Both the position numbers and the translations under genes were made by a program. The notes beneath the pieces were generated by a model. It had not been told where the DNA came from. It saw only the letters and a list, made by a program, of their open reading frames with translations, and did no database searches. From Plasmopara viticola (Eukaryota > Oomycota > Peronosporomycetes > Peronosporales > Peronosporaceae): DNA of 64,000 nt. Of this stretch, positions 47,540 to 57,865 are shown one piece after another (within the stretch, counting starts at the first letter, position 1; the number at the start of each line of letters is the position of its first letter). The stretch spans positions 124,001-188,000 of the forward strand of contig MBPM02000052.1 of NCBI GenBank assembly GCA_001695595.3, in the 5' to 3' direction.

Positions 47540-47870
47540 CCCATCGAGCCAAGGGTCACATTGTGTTAGTGGTAATGGAACGTAAGGGCTGGCTATCCCA
47601 TCCATGTTATACGACGTATGGCATTATCAAGCAAAAACTTAACGAAATCTAGCAAGAAGCTCCTGTGCTTCGGCGTATTATTACGCATACGAACTTCAAT
47701 TTTCCAGATTCAAATCAATTAGAAGCATGTTTATAATTAATCTCATTATTTGACTAAGATGACGCGCCAGTACGTCTTCGGCGACGGGCTTCACTCGCTC
47801 TGTCCGACCATCTGTCTACCGACGATCTACATTGAACATGTCCAATGCAATAACAAGAGCCTTAATTTTT
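47540..47870 (-). pseudogene. Ty3/gypsy integrase C-terminal core relic
   Basis: The minus strand gives TDGRTERVKPVAEDVLA, matching TDGQTERVNRVLEDVLR with the catalytic Glu. Downstream, in changed frames, come KHRSFLLDFVKFLLDNAI (family W...LP.VEFA.NNA) and GIASPYVPLPLT (family GL.PR.P). The order and spacing are those of gypsy integrases. Stops break it. The frame upstream, toward the first two catalytic Asp residues, is not readable. Confidence 0.72.
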
Positions 47871-48339
47871 TAAATAGCCCGTAGTGACTCAATGTCGTCT
47901 AAGAAGATCAAAGATTCGCGTCTCGGCATGTACTTCAGAGCCGCTTGAAATAGCGTTTTCATCACTACTTCGAAAAAGTCTGGAATATCAGTGTTTTCAT
48001 AAGTTTCCTAGCAAAACAATCATACTTATAGACTGGCAACAGCGCACTTGCACCATAAGCTTTCCAATGGCGTGGTTACGTTTGGCAAGGTGTTCAGTCG
48101 TTAGTACACTTTGCATGTTCGCACATACGTACAGACTCACTAATTCAAGAAGCAAAATGGCTCATTCAGCGGCTGTGCCTGGTATAATTGACGGTATTTA
48201 ATTGCCATATTTTGATCGTGTCTTTACTAACATGAATCTTCAAAGTCTGTTGTCTCGAACAAAGTTCAGGGGTTTCAAGGTGCTTGGCATCACAATAGAG
48301 TAAGTTGTCTCGGTTAAAGACTATTACCTACTGACTTTT

Positions 48340-48890
48340 TGTAGAGAGGTCTCTTGGTGCTTGACATCATGTTGGATGTATTCACAACATATCGTTCGTG
48401 GACTCATGGTCCAAGAGTTCGAGGTAATTGCGTTGTTGAAGACATAATACGCAGTCTGTGAACAACTACGCCGAGGCGCCGGAGACTTTTCTCTTACGCG
48501 TTTACCCATCACTTAATAATGACAAGTCTGCTCAGTTGCAATTAGATGCATATCTCCACCAGCCCACTACCGTCAACATCATGCGGCCTGGGCTTGATAG
48601 AGAAGAATTAGCTGACCGGCTAGCAAATTTTGGATCCCCCTCAATGCGTAAGCAGATTAAAGACTTTTATTTGAAACGCCTAAGTGCTCTACAGTTAAAA
48701 GCTCTCAGCTAATATGTCCTAAGGGATGTTCGGACGGAAATGGTAAAAGGACAAGATAAACTTTCAATCTTGTATTTTTTAATTTATAATGTTAAGCTTT
48801 GCACAAATTACAGCTAGGCTTTCTCTAAAATCAAGTGCGCCCGAGTTTTAATCGGCCATTTATCGTCGTATTTAGGAGTTGCTAAGCGTA
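48340..48890 (+). repeat. Repeat R4, best-preserved copy with an 84-codon frame
   Basis: The frame 48,458-48,712 encodes a basic-acidic helical-looking protein (RPGLDREELADRLANFGS, KQIKDFYLKRLSALQLKAL). The same phrases, with frame breaks, occur at 52,530-52,770 and more weakly at 16,850-17,000 and 31,480-31,565. Recurrence in four places indicates part of a mobile element. I do not recognise the protein. Confidence 0.6.
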
Positions 48891-48919
48891 TACGGTGGCA
48901 TCCCTAGTGGATGCAAACA

Positions 48920-49045
48920 CATGGTACTCACTCAATATAGAACAAAGCCCCAGACAATAGGAAAACTGGAGGATAATGCACGGTTCGTCCAACACGCTTT
49001 CTATGTCTGCATTTATACTTTTGCGATAATGAGTCTTACTGACTA
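48920..49045 (-). repeat. Short inverted relic of repeat R1 end
   Basis: The reverse complement contains ATTATCGCAAAAGTAT.AATG, then CAGACATAGAAAGC, matching 9,355-9,400 and 240-300. It is the fourth trace of this repeat in the window. Confidence 0.65.
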
Positions 49046-49900
49046 ACTTTTGCGTTATCAGGCGACGTCTGATGTGCGTTATCGTTTCAATTATCACACG
49101 TATTACACAATCCGTCTTATGGGGTTTATGTCCATTGCAAACTCATACACCTTGTGTGGTAATTCTCCCGAACTTTACTTTGTCCTGCATTTAATATACA
49201 AAGCTTTGACACTATTCTTTTCTAGCTCCGATGATGGCCTCTTTGATCGAAGTCCGAAAAACATTTGCGACAAGATCGGCCCATACATTTTTATTTACGT
49301 CCCCCAGATCACGACTTTCTCAGTTGTACGACTGACATTAACTAAATATATAGTTAATCTCAAAAAACTTCGTTATAATTTCACGATAATCATTCGTTTG
49401 CATTTACCGGCTTCGCTCTCGCGTCAAGTACTTGTGTTTTAGCCCTAACACATAATTTCTGCTTGCAGGGCTCGTAAGGTAAGTCTAGAAAGGGTCGGAT
49501 GAGCACATTGAATCGTATTTGTCATCTAATCCCAGCAAGCCTTCGGAGTTGGTGATTGCTGGTAAAGAGAAGCTCGTACGATTCATTTCGAGAAGGTCAT
49601 GTATTCACTTGACTCTACCGCGTGTGGCATGACTACAAGTCAAGAAGATCATGTAATAAGTTACCTTATCTATCTATATGTTCAGGCAATTTTCTATGGT
49701 ACGCTGTAGCAACAATGATTTTTTTTCTCTTATACCCATAGATTGTATCAAACGTATTACGTTATAGTTTTCTTTAAGGTGCTCATCACTATTGAAACGC
49801 AAAAATTGATGCCTTCGATGGGCACAGCGTGTGTAGCATCATTACGACGGTCTCACTTGAAGTATTTGTAAAGATTGTATAGGTAGAATACGCAAATCAG
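49046..49900. other. No gene recognised
   Basis: A 130-codon frame at 49,050-49,442 (+) is the longest here, but its composition is AT-driven and rich in I/Y/F, and it has no family signature or second copy. Treated as probable chance. Confidence 0.4.
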
Positions 49901-49914
49901 AACCGTATACCTTA

Positions 49915-50001
49915 AACAACATGGCTGGTTATCGCAGAGGTCAAATAATCGGACAGGGTACAAGATCCCATTGCAAATTTCACCTCCCCAGTCTTAATTC
50001 C
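49915..50001 (+). promoter_or_regulatory. E4 leader with Inr/FPR-like element and in-frame upstream ATG
   Basis: The sequence GGTTATCGCAGAGGT..AA onward matches the E1-E3 leaders. TCCCATTGCAAATTTC (49,966-49,981) resembles the oomycete initiator plus flanking element and lies about 20 bp before the ATG at 50,002. An ATG at 49,921 is in frame but lies upstream of this presumed start of transcription. Confidence 0.6.
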
Positions 50002-51150
50002 ATGCGCGGCGCATACTACGTCACAATTGCGCTCCTCGTCGTCGCCAGCAGTCAAATAAGTGCAGAATTTGGCCACCAGCTCCAAGCGTACGATCATGAC
50101 GTCACTGCAGCTGACGATGCTGTCGCGGAGACGCTGGCAAAACGATCTCTCCGAGGGAGCCGTGATGTATCCAATGACGTGGCTATTGAAGAGCGCACTA
50201 AGTACTCAAATGTGATAGAGGACGGTATTGAAATGCTACTTCGCGCTGCAGAGGCTTTAAAAGAGATGCCACGCGCTGCAGTGGCTGTGAAAGACATGCC
50301 ACGCGCCGAAGAGGCTGTGGAGAAGATGGCACCTATCGCAGAGCAAGATCTACTGAAAAATGTAATTGGCGCGGATGAAGCATCAAAACGACGTCGGGCT
50401 CCTCATGGTATATCGACCCAACGGACTCTTGCATTACCATTTAAAGAATGGAATACCGAGTTAAAACAGATGAGGGGGGGGAGTGTGTTGAAAAAGTACC
50501 GGAGCAAAATCAAATCGGTTCATCAAGCGTTTGTTGATCTCTGCGACAAGGATTTAAATCCAACAGTCACTGAAACGGCTCTTCTTTGGGGCATGTTCGA
50601 TTGGGATGTCAAGTCGTATTCTGCCAGTGCCCACAAGCACAATCTGATACGCCTTGCGAAGCGGTATGTGCACAAAGATGTGGTGCAAATACAGTCGGAC
50701 GACTTGGCGTGGAACAGGTGGAATGAAGTGTCGATTCCGCTGAGGATTGGCGCGCTGAACATTTTGCTAAATTTGCACTATCAGAGATGGGTGCGAATGT
50801 ACAACATTTTCGAGCAATATCAGTCCGCTTTGATTGGCACGCCAGTAAGCCTGGAGCTGAGTCTTGGTGGCACCACTGGTACAAGTAGTGCTACGGCTCT
50901 AGATAAGCATTTGGAAGTGCCAATGAACAAGGCATCGACGTCCAAAGGAAAATCCTCAGTTCTCACTAGAAGTTCAAAGCGTGCCTTTGACAGCAAGACC
51001 GGCACTACTAACCCCTCTTCTAAGCACTCCAAGATGCAAAGGTCATCCTCACCTTTGACGGAATCGACGACCTCAGGCGACGATCCTGTCTTCACTAAAA
51101 GATCAAGACACGGCGTTGCTGTTACAAGTTTGTCTCGTATAAGCAATTGA
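50002..51150 (+). CDS. Secreted RXLR effector E4 (382 aa)
   Basis: Signal peptide [21 protein letters not shown] (1-21), RSLR at 48-51 and EER at 63-65. It has four diverged units of the 10-residue repeat (EMPRAAVAVK, DMPRAEEAVE type) without KRPR. The core is [23 protein letters not shown] and [13 protein letters not shown], followed by a Ser/Lys-rich tail. I start at 50,002, not at the in-frame ATG 27 codons upstream, because all relatives begin here and the longer form would bury the signal peptide. The last residues (VAVTSLSRISN) differ from E5. The E5-like tail ([24 protein letters not shown]) continues in another frame to about 51,281, so the C-terminus appears frameshifted. Confidence 0.9.
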   Translation: MRGAYYVTIALLVVASSQISAEFGHQLQAYDHDVTAADDAVAETLAKRSLRGSRDVSNDVAIEERTKYSNVIEDGIEMLLRAAEALKEMPRAAVAVKDMPRAEEAVEKMAPIAEQDLLKNVIGADEASKRRRAPHGISTQRTLALPFKEWNTELKQMRGGSVLKKYRSKIKSVHQAFVDLCDKDLNPTVTETALLWGMFDWDVKSYSASAHKHNLIRLAKRYVHKDVVQIQSDDLAWNRWNEVSIPLRIGALNILLNLHYQRWVRMYNIFEQYQSALIGTPVSLELSLGGTTGTSSATALDKHLEVPMNKASTSKGKSSVLTRSSKRAFDSKTGTTNPSSKHSKMQRSSSPLTESTTSGDDPVFTKRSRHGVAVTSLSRISN

Positions 51151-51480
51151 TTGTGCTTAATTCGAAGTCGTTGGCACCCGCCTCCACGGCATTGACGCTT
51201 GAAGACAGCGGAACGAAACTCAGCCTCGGCGGTATTTTTGACAAAAGCACTAACAAAGCTCCGCCGGTCCCAAAAAAGTGATTGGTATGGGTGGCACGAC
51301 GGGTATGCAAAGACGATTTTAGCTCCATGAAGCATTAACAAGTAATATGAAGAATTGCAAGTTTAAATTGTAAACGCGAATAAAATGAACATTTGGTTCG
51401 AAAACTTAAAAAGGCATACCTAATTTTGGGTAGTATTGGTACGAAATCCGAGCTCTGAGTGTTTTTGAATTCACCCAGTC
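51151..51480 (+). other. E4 3' flank with out-of-frame tail remnant
   Basis: 51,160-51,281 encodes the E5-like tail out of frame with E4. After about 51,380 the sequence matches the E1 3' flank (24,150-24,260). Confidence 0.65.
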
Positions 51481-51482
51481 TC

Positions 51483-51760
51483 GTTTTTGCAGTTTGATTA
51501 CAGACAATTTATTCTGAGGACCTCACTGTAAAGCTTACACGAGGCCAGGCTAAATTTTGCAAATTATTTCCATGGCGACCCAGCTAATACTACGAACTTA
51601 CTTAGTAGATATCTCGCGCCGGGGTTTAATATCACCTCAAAGAAAAAAATGAAGGGCGCGATGTGAGCTCTTTCGCAATCAGGCACATAAAAAAAACGTG
51701 GCGTACGTTCAATGAGTGAAATAGCAGACACAATCTCTTACATATACTTGATTGTGTACT
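51483..51760 (-). repeat. Inverted remnant of the block A/B right end
   Basis: The reverse complement matches 21,450-21,669 and 35,540-35,757 (TGTCTGC, AATCCCGGCGCGA and GTAATCAAACTGCA.AA words). The junction with the effector 3' flank is the same as at E2. Confidence 0.7.
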
Positions 51761-51959
51761 TGAAAGCAATTTTTTAGCTTATCGGCAGTCATACCACTCG
51801 TGAACCATACTTATGTTGTTTTGGACTTTGCTCCCTTAAGAGGGTTATCATGTTTACACAGCTTTAAAACGACTGTGATGCTAAACCCAGTAGAGCGTGC
51901 ACATCAGAAACCTGGTGCGCGAGTCCGATTTGCCCTCATTAACGCACAAGAAACGTGTC

Positions 51960-52180
51960 ACACTGTGCGGAGAAAGCTTGGCGAAGTCGGTCGGGGCAGT
52001 GGAGTCGAGGCTAGAGGCTTGACTCGGTGAAGGAAAACTGAAAAGTGATTGAGATTGATCTGAGCTATACGGATCGGCCTACGGCAACGAGTGGCCAAGA
52101 GACTCCTCTTGAACTACCTACTGTCTTCGCTAATCCCAGTTGCTATCTGTTCTACCAACTGTTCAACTCTTGCTTACTTT
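51960..52180. repeat. Short dispersed repeat, inverted copy of 11,105-11,340
   Basis: Contains GGCCTACGGCAACGAGTGGCC and GCTTGGCGAAGTCGG-type words in the opposite orientation. Unidentified element edge. Confidence 0.6.
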
Positions 52181-52419
52181 CTGTATTCGCATAGGGTCCT
52201 TTTGATATGGTTTTAGCAGTGAGGTTTGGAATACGGGATGCAAATTTTGTGATTTCGATAAATCTAACTCATAGGAATCTTTCGAAATCTTCTACAACAC
52301 TGGAAATGGTCCAATTAACGTGGAGCGAGTTTTGTCGGCTGGGCATATCCGTTGTGACGAATGATTATTTTTTTCATCTAAAAGCACCAGGACAACGGCT
52401 ATCACTTACCGGCTCTTTA

Positions 52420-52960
52420 AAGTAAGTTCTTTTGGTGCTTGGCATCATGCTGAATGTATTCACAGCAAATCATTCGTAGAGTCATGGCAAAGAGATCGAG
52501 GTAATCGCGTTTTCTAAGACATAATACGTAGTGTGTGAACTGCTACGCCGAGGATTTGGGGAGTTTCTCTTACGCGTTGAGCCTACACTTAGCAATGAAA
52601 AGCCTACTCAGCATAGCTCCGCAAGCCTAGTACCGTCAACAAAATGCGGCCTGGGCTGATAGAGATGGAATAGCTGAGCGGCTGGCTTTTAAGTCTCTTG
52701 CAATGCGTAAGCAGCTCGAAGTTTTTGCATCGAAACGACTTAGTGTCTTAAGTTACTAGCTCTCAGCCAATATGTTCTTAATAATATTCGGACCGAAGTG
52801 GAAAAAGTACAAGATAAAGTTTGCAATCTTGGATTTATTACTATATAGTGTTAAAGTCTGCAAAAATTACAGGTAGACTATCTTTTAGACTCAAGTGCGC
52901 CTAAGCTTTAATTAACCATTCATTGTTGTAGCCAGGAAAATTCTCAAGTATATGGTGGCA
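52420..52960 (+). repeat. Repeat R4, degraded copy
   Basis: Direct copy of 48,340-48,890 with small deletions and a broken frame. It runs into repeat R3 at about 52,960. Confidence 0.65.
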
Positions 52961-53300
52961 TTCCCAATGGATGCAAACACACCCATGGACTTCAGTAAGC
53001 CGTGATTCATGGTAGCGTAAAGCTTTGGCATTAAGTCATCGCAGACATAGCCACCGAAGATTGACCAATCAGCTGGGATCGAAGCTGAGTTTCAGCACCA
53101 TGTACCACAACTTCTGTCTCGAGGGGTGCGAGTCGAGCAATTACTTTTCGGGAGGAGTCGGACAAGTTCTAAAAGCTGCAGAGCTGCAATCTCTAAAACA
53201 TGTAGTGACAACTCGACGGTGTGACGGCTCACCTGTTTTTGCATTGCGTGTGCTTGATGTCGGGCACGTGGCAAGGATCATATATAATGCTGCATGATGC
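52960..53300 (+). repeat. Repeat R3, inverted copy
   Basis: Reverse complement of the 15.4-15.8-kb and 29.7-30.2-kb copies. A 90-codon frame (53,025-53,297) begins near the shared phrase ACCACAACTTCTGTCTCGAG. The order R4-R3 is the same as the linkage of these sequences in blocks A and B, read in the opposite direction for R3. Confidence 0.6.
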
Positions 53301-53944
53301 TTAACATTGCGCTGCTCCTCTACTTCCTAAAGAGGGTTGGTGACACGATCGCGCAAAGTAGCCCCCTCTTATAATTAGCGACCAAGCTTTACGTATTGTC
53401 TCGACCGAAGTGAAAGCTAAGCAAAATATTGTGTACCCCTTAGACAATACTTCAAAGCACATCATCACAGACGACCCTAAACAGTCGCTCAAAGTTCTAG
53501 TGTCCACGCGAATAATGGTTCTTCTTCTTAGCAGACCTTTATCCGTGAGTCACTGAATCTCCACTAGTAGCAAAACAAGTGGCACCCATACATCGCGTCC
53601 AGTTCCAAAATGTGAGGGCGCCGTTACAGTCTAGAGACCTTACACCCTGATCGACCGCGAAAGTGGGTAAGTAAAATGTGTTCCTGTTGTTCAGCAAACA
53701 AGAACAATGTCACATTTGTGCTTTAGAGCACCAGCATATGGCTAGCTTCATCCTATAGTGTAGCGCCATATGTATTTGCCTGACGTCCCTGGAACCAAGA
53801 GAATAAGCAGTAAGTTGCCTTCGCAACTAGAAAGCCAGGATCGCAAGCAAGATCCACGAGCGGGGATACCGAGTTCATTTAGAAACAATACTTTCGAGTT
53901 TAAGTATCTTCTTTATCCTTGACAAAACTTATTTATTCTTAGCA
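53301..53944. other. No gene recognised
   Basis: Short frames only and no clear repeat partner in the window. Confidence 0.4.
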
Positions 53945-54361
53945 GGCCACCACGTGCGTACTCTGTTTCGCCAATATCACACATTACTGGCTCGGTGCTG
54001 GTTTTCAGCTAGCTGAATTCTTGAGCGTTTGGCGCATCGAACTTCCCACCACGAAATGCAAGTAGCATCACGGATGAAGTGTAGATGGATGTCCATACGC
54101 CGCCGTGACATCAAAGCTCTGCCTTCAATACAATACTGGCTTGCTAGTGTCGCAACTAGCAAGCAAGCCAGGCCACCACGTGCGTACTCTGTTTCGCCAA
54201 TATCACACATTACTGGCTCGGTGCTGGTTTTCAGCTAGCTGAAATCTTGAGCGTTTGGCGCATCCAACATTCCACCACGAAATGCAAGTAGCATCACGGA
54301 TGAAGTGTAGATGGATATCCATACGCCGCCGTGACATCAAAGCTCTGCCTTCAATACAACA
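53945..54361. repeat. Tandem duplication, period 226 bp, with a palindrome at the joint
   Basis: 53,945-54,135 is repeated at 54,171-54,361 with few changes. The 35-bp spacer (54,136-54,170) is a near-perfect hairpin (CTGGCTTGCTAGT ... ACTAGCAAGC). The minus frame common to both units reads SRRRMDIHLHFIRDA, which resembles the RTKHIDIRYHFVRE end region of Copia RNase H, but this is a weak match. Confidence 0.8.
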
Positions 54362-54759
54362 GTGAGATCCTAAAGGGCTTTTTCTACCAGCGGCATCCAA
54401 AACTTATCTTTATGCTTGCTGTTTATATATGTTAAGTTTGGTATTTACCACCACTATAGAATGAGGTCGTGAATAGGCACGGAGCGCCACCATTCGTGCG
54501 CAGTCCGTTTATAAGTATGGTGACTGCCACCATTCCTGGAAATTATAACTGGCCATTGTTGTTAGAAGACTTCGTTCTTAACTCTTGTATCAAGCTTACT
54601 GACTGCTTCTAATCCTAGCACGTCTTTGAGGTAGGTGGGCATGAACGATACGCATTGTTGGATGGCGAAACAAATTTGATCAGCTGCTGCTTATGCTTCC
54701 TCCACATGAGGAAAGACGCCTCGACTGATATAATGAACGTTAATATCACCTCTCGTACA

Positions 54760-56800
54760 TTTCTGCCAAGCTTCGTAATGGCTGGAGCCACTCTCGAAGG
54801 CTTCATCCAAAGACACAGAAACTTATACAAGTTCACAGGTGCGTAACAAGATGACAGATTTGCGACACGAATTCGGTCCTCGGATGCCACGGACAACCCT
54901 ATAACTGATGGTTAGATTCTGTAGACAGGGACCATAAAAGGTTCGATAAGTAGTTGTTTCAGGTGCGCAGTAATACTAAATCTACCAGATTTGCTGACCC
55001 CTGAAGACTCGAAGTTACTGAGCTTTTGACTGAAGCAGTAGCAAAATACATTTTGTAGACATTTCTATGAAATGTCAAGCCTTTAAAAAAAGTATAGAGA
55101 TTTGTCTTCTTTTTTGACGATGATGTCTTCGATCAGACCTTGACGCAGCTTATGCCTTTGAGGTCCTGAGGGCTCTCAAGAAATTGGTGTTTCATCTAGT
55201 AAAAGATGTTGATGAGGTAGCAACAGCCCAACATCAATATTTCTGTCGAAGAGAGTGGGGCAAGATGTATCATCTCGTGAAAGGAATGAAGTTTTGTCAT
55301 GAAGCATTGTAAGCTCATTTATTCTCTGTCATTGAACATATTATGCATCGTCATGGTGCGGAAGCCTAATCTCCTGCATTTGTTTCCGCCTATTTTTATT
55401 AAAGACGTGGATTTAAAGTGACATTCAACTAGATTGGCATTGTTATTAACAGCGCAATGGTGTCAGAATGAAAAAAAAAATGAATTGCACATCAACATGT
55501 ATAAGTGTACGTTTTTCGTGAGATTCTCCGACGAACGAGCCTAATGCCTTCACGGTGGTCGGTACAACAAGAGGCATGCTATGAGAAGAACATGTAAAGT
55601 CACACGGACTATTTGACATTTCAGCGGTACTTAATTGTTTAGTACCGCAGCTTTTTGTACTTCTACGGATCTTTGCCCTCTCATATTTTTTTAAAGAACA
55701 TTCGTCCATAGCTGCTCTAAAGATAACCAGTCAATTATCTTGGCTATCTTAAGGAACATTCAAAGCCATGTGAACCAATCTCAGCCGTACTTGCAGCGGC
55801 ACTTTCGTGTTTGCAGCACGAGGATTTGAAAATCTCAGCTACTTTGTTGATAGTCATACAGAGCCCTAGAAAGTAGATGCGGTCTCAACTTGGCCAATAC
55901 CACGTACTTCCACTTTGTACAGGTAAAGTGCTGGCTTTGCGGTTATTAAAAAGCTTTGCTTAATCAACCCAGAAAGAGTAATTAGTAGTGCCGGGGTGCC
56001 AGCACCGTGATGCATTTCACCGCTTCGGAGAAATTTTTTCGCAAGTGCTTATTCTGAATTGCTGGATACGGCAAAGTCGCTTAGCATCGGGTGTAACGCT
56101 TCCGACTACATTATCAGTTGCGCGTTGTCGAGACTTGGGAGGGACGAACATAACTATGTCCTTTTGCACCAGACCAGGCTGGTTACGGTCAAATGGAGCT
56201 TATCTACTCGTAATCAGAATATTTGTACAGCGAAGTTTGCATAATTGTGTGTACCTTTCGAGCTTTGTGGTCTTTATAAATCAATAAGTTCTTTGACCGC
56301 GAAAAAATACACTCTTTTTGGCCAAAAAATAGTACGTTGGTTGTCATTTATAACGTCTGCGTCAAATGTAAGCCATGACAACTTAAAGTGCATGCTGACG
56401 CGCTTTCACGCAAGGTTGATTCTCTTTTGTCATACAATGTTATTGAGCATTACGATCAGATGCCAATCGAGAACTTTTAAACAGTTTTCTCGTTGAAGGC
56501 AAAGAAGCCACAGTCGATTATTTGACAACTCGCAGTTGCATCACGATAATTATACAGACAGACGGTCTTGCTTCCCTATAAGAGGATCCGACAGATCTAG
56601 CCCAATTGTTTTTTCAAGCGGCAAAGACCTAAAGTCGTATAAACTTGGCACCTAATGCTACAATAAGCGGTCATATCGACCGGTCGTAGACGTATTTCTC
56701 GTTTTCCACAATGTATTGGTGATCCAACATTTGCAAGTGGGTTACCAAGCAACTGAAGCCTGATGAGCTTTACTAAAAAAAATATAGGTGCGGCTCACAT
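54760..56800 (+). pseudogene. Ty3/gypsy pol relic (RT end, RNase H, start of integrase)
   Basis: KVDAVSTWPIPRTS (55,870-55,911) matches the V..WP.P.T linker at the end of gypsy RT. DAFHRFGEIFSQ and IGCNASDYIISCALSR (56,075-56,125) match the start of RNase H. HQTRLVTVKWS follows at the YQSRQLKPAEKNY position. ADALSRK at 56,394-56,414 matches the end of RNase H. Further on, GHIDRS.TYFSFSTMYW near 56,660-56,720 resembles the integrase zinc region. The order is that of Ty3/gypsy, and stops and shifts break every domain. Its first 1.5 kb is the inverted partner of 42,830-44,290. Confidence 0.7.
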
Positions 56801-57865
56801 GTCGGCTTCTTTACATAATCTACCAGTACCGGTAGACTGTCGAAAGTTCAAAAGCACCGACTTTGTTTTTAGTTTGTTAGCATTTCTAGTGCACCACGGA
56901 AAGAGTTATTTTCGTGTGCTGCCTTAGCAAAATGACCAAGGCTCTATGTATATACAGTGTTTAAATTTACTTCTCTCGGACACGGTGATATTGGATCAAG
57001 ACACGCTACTTGCCGTTGCGATTTGCGTGGCGCGCTAGGGCGTCACATTTGTAGGCCGGAAAGCTATCTATGGCATAATCTGTGGTCAAGAGTGCAATCC
57101 ACATATTCACGAGCGAATTTTTTTATTTTGAAAATCTCGCTAAATCCTCAATGCATAAATGCTTCTGAATTAAGTAAAGAGAGGCTCAGAAAGCATTTTA
57201 CCCAGGTCCCTGATTTAAGACCACTTTTCTTGCGGAGCAATCGTCTGACTACGCAATTTCAATATGTTTACGACGGTATGCCAAATTGTTGTAGTACATA
57301 CCACTAATTGTCAACTCTATCCTAATAACAATACATTAAAGGAAAAGTATAATAGCAAAGCAAATTGTACTCTGGTGAAGGCAAGACCGGTAGATGAGTA
57401 TCATGTCTAACGGTGAGGTCAGAATTTGCCAGCGCGTGCTCATCCAGGAACGTGTAAAAGACTGTTGCCTCTATCACATCGGAGTTACGTGACGAGATTT
57501 TTGGTGTGCTTTTAAACTCGATATGGCCAGAATACCTACGGCGCGCCCTTTTATCACGTCTTTTGGAATACGTTAAATCTCGGCGCCTTCGTACATCATC
57601 CTGAATGATAAAGACAAGTGCTTTCTCCAATCAAGGACAAATAAAACTGCAAAGTATTGTCTAGCATCGTACAAGCACAAAGAGAAATCTTGGAAGCGAA
57701 ATAAACAACAGTCTTTATTGCTCAACTACGAGAACAGAAAGCAATAGACGAGAAACCCAAGGATGTAACTCACATTGAGGCGGGTGCTTTGGAAATTACT
57801 CAATCGCAAATCTTTTTCCTCCACCATGTCTGTATGCAACTCGTTTCGGATCACACCACGCGCTT
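56801..57865. other. No confident gene; two open frames of 116 and 102 codons
   Basis: 56,957-57,307 (+, 116 codons, Cys/Arg-rich start) and 57,322-57,630 (-, 102 codons, with the basic stretch RRRRDLTYSKRRDKRARRR) are the longest frames. Neither shows a signal peptide, known domain or second copy. They may be chance or old gene fragments. Confidence 0.35.

Noticed and set aside
47884..48201. 105-codon plus-strand frame
   Set aside because: It lies upstream of and opposite to the gypsy integrase relic, with no recognisable features. Probably chance or antisense.
49050..49442. 130-codon open frame
   Set aside because: AT-rich with I/Y/F-heavy composition, no domain, no signal peptide and no conserved copy in the window.
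49921..50001. Longer E4 protein starting at the upstream in-frame ATG (27 extra residues)
   Set aside because: All relatives start at MRGAYY or MHGAYY, the extension would precede and mask the signal peptide, and the likely transcription start lies between the two ATGs.
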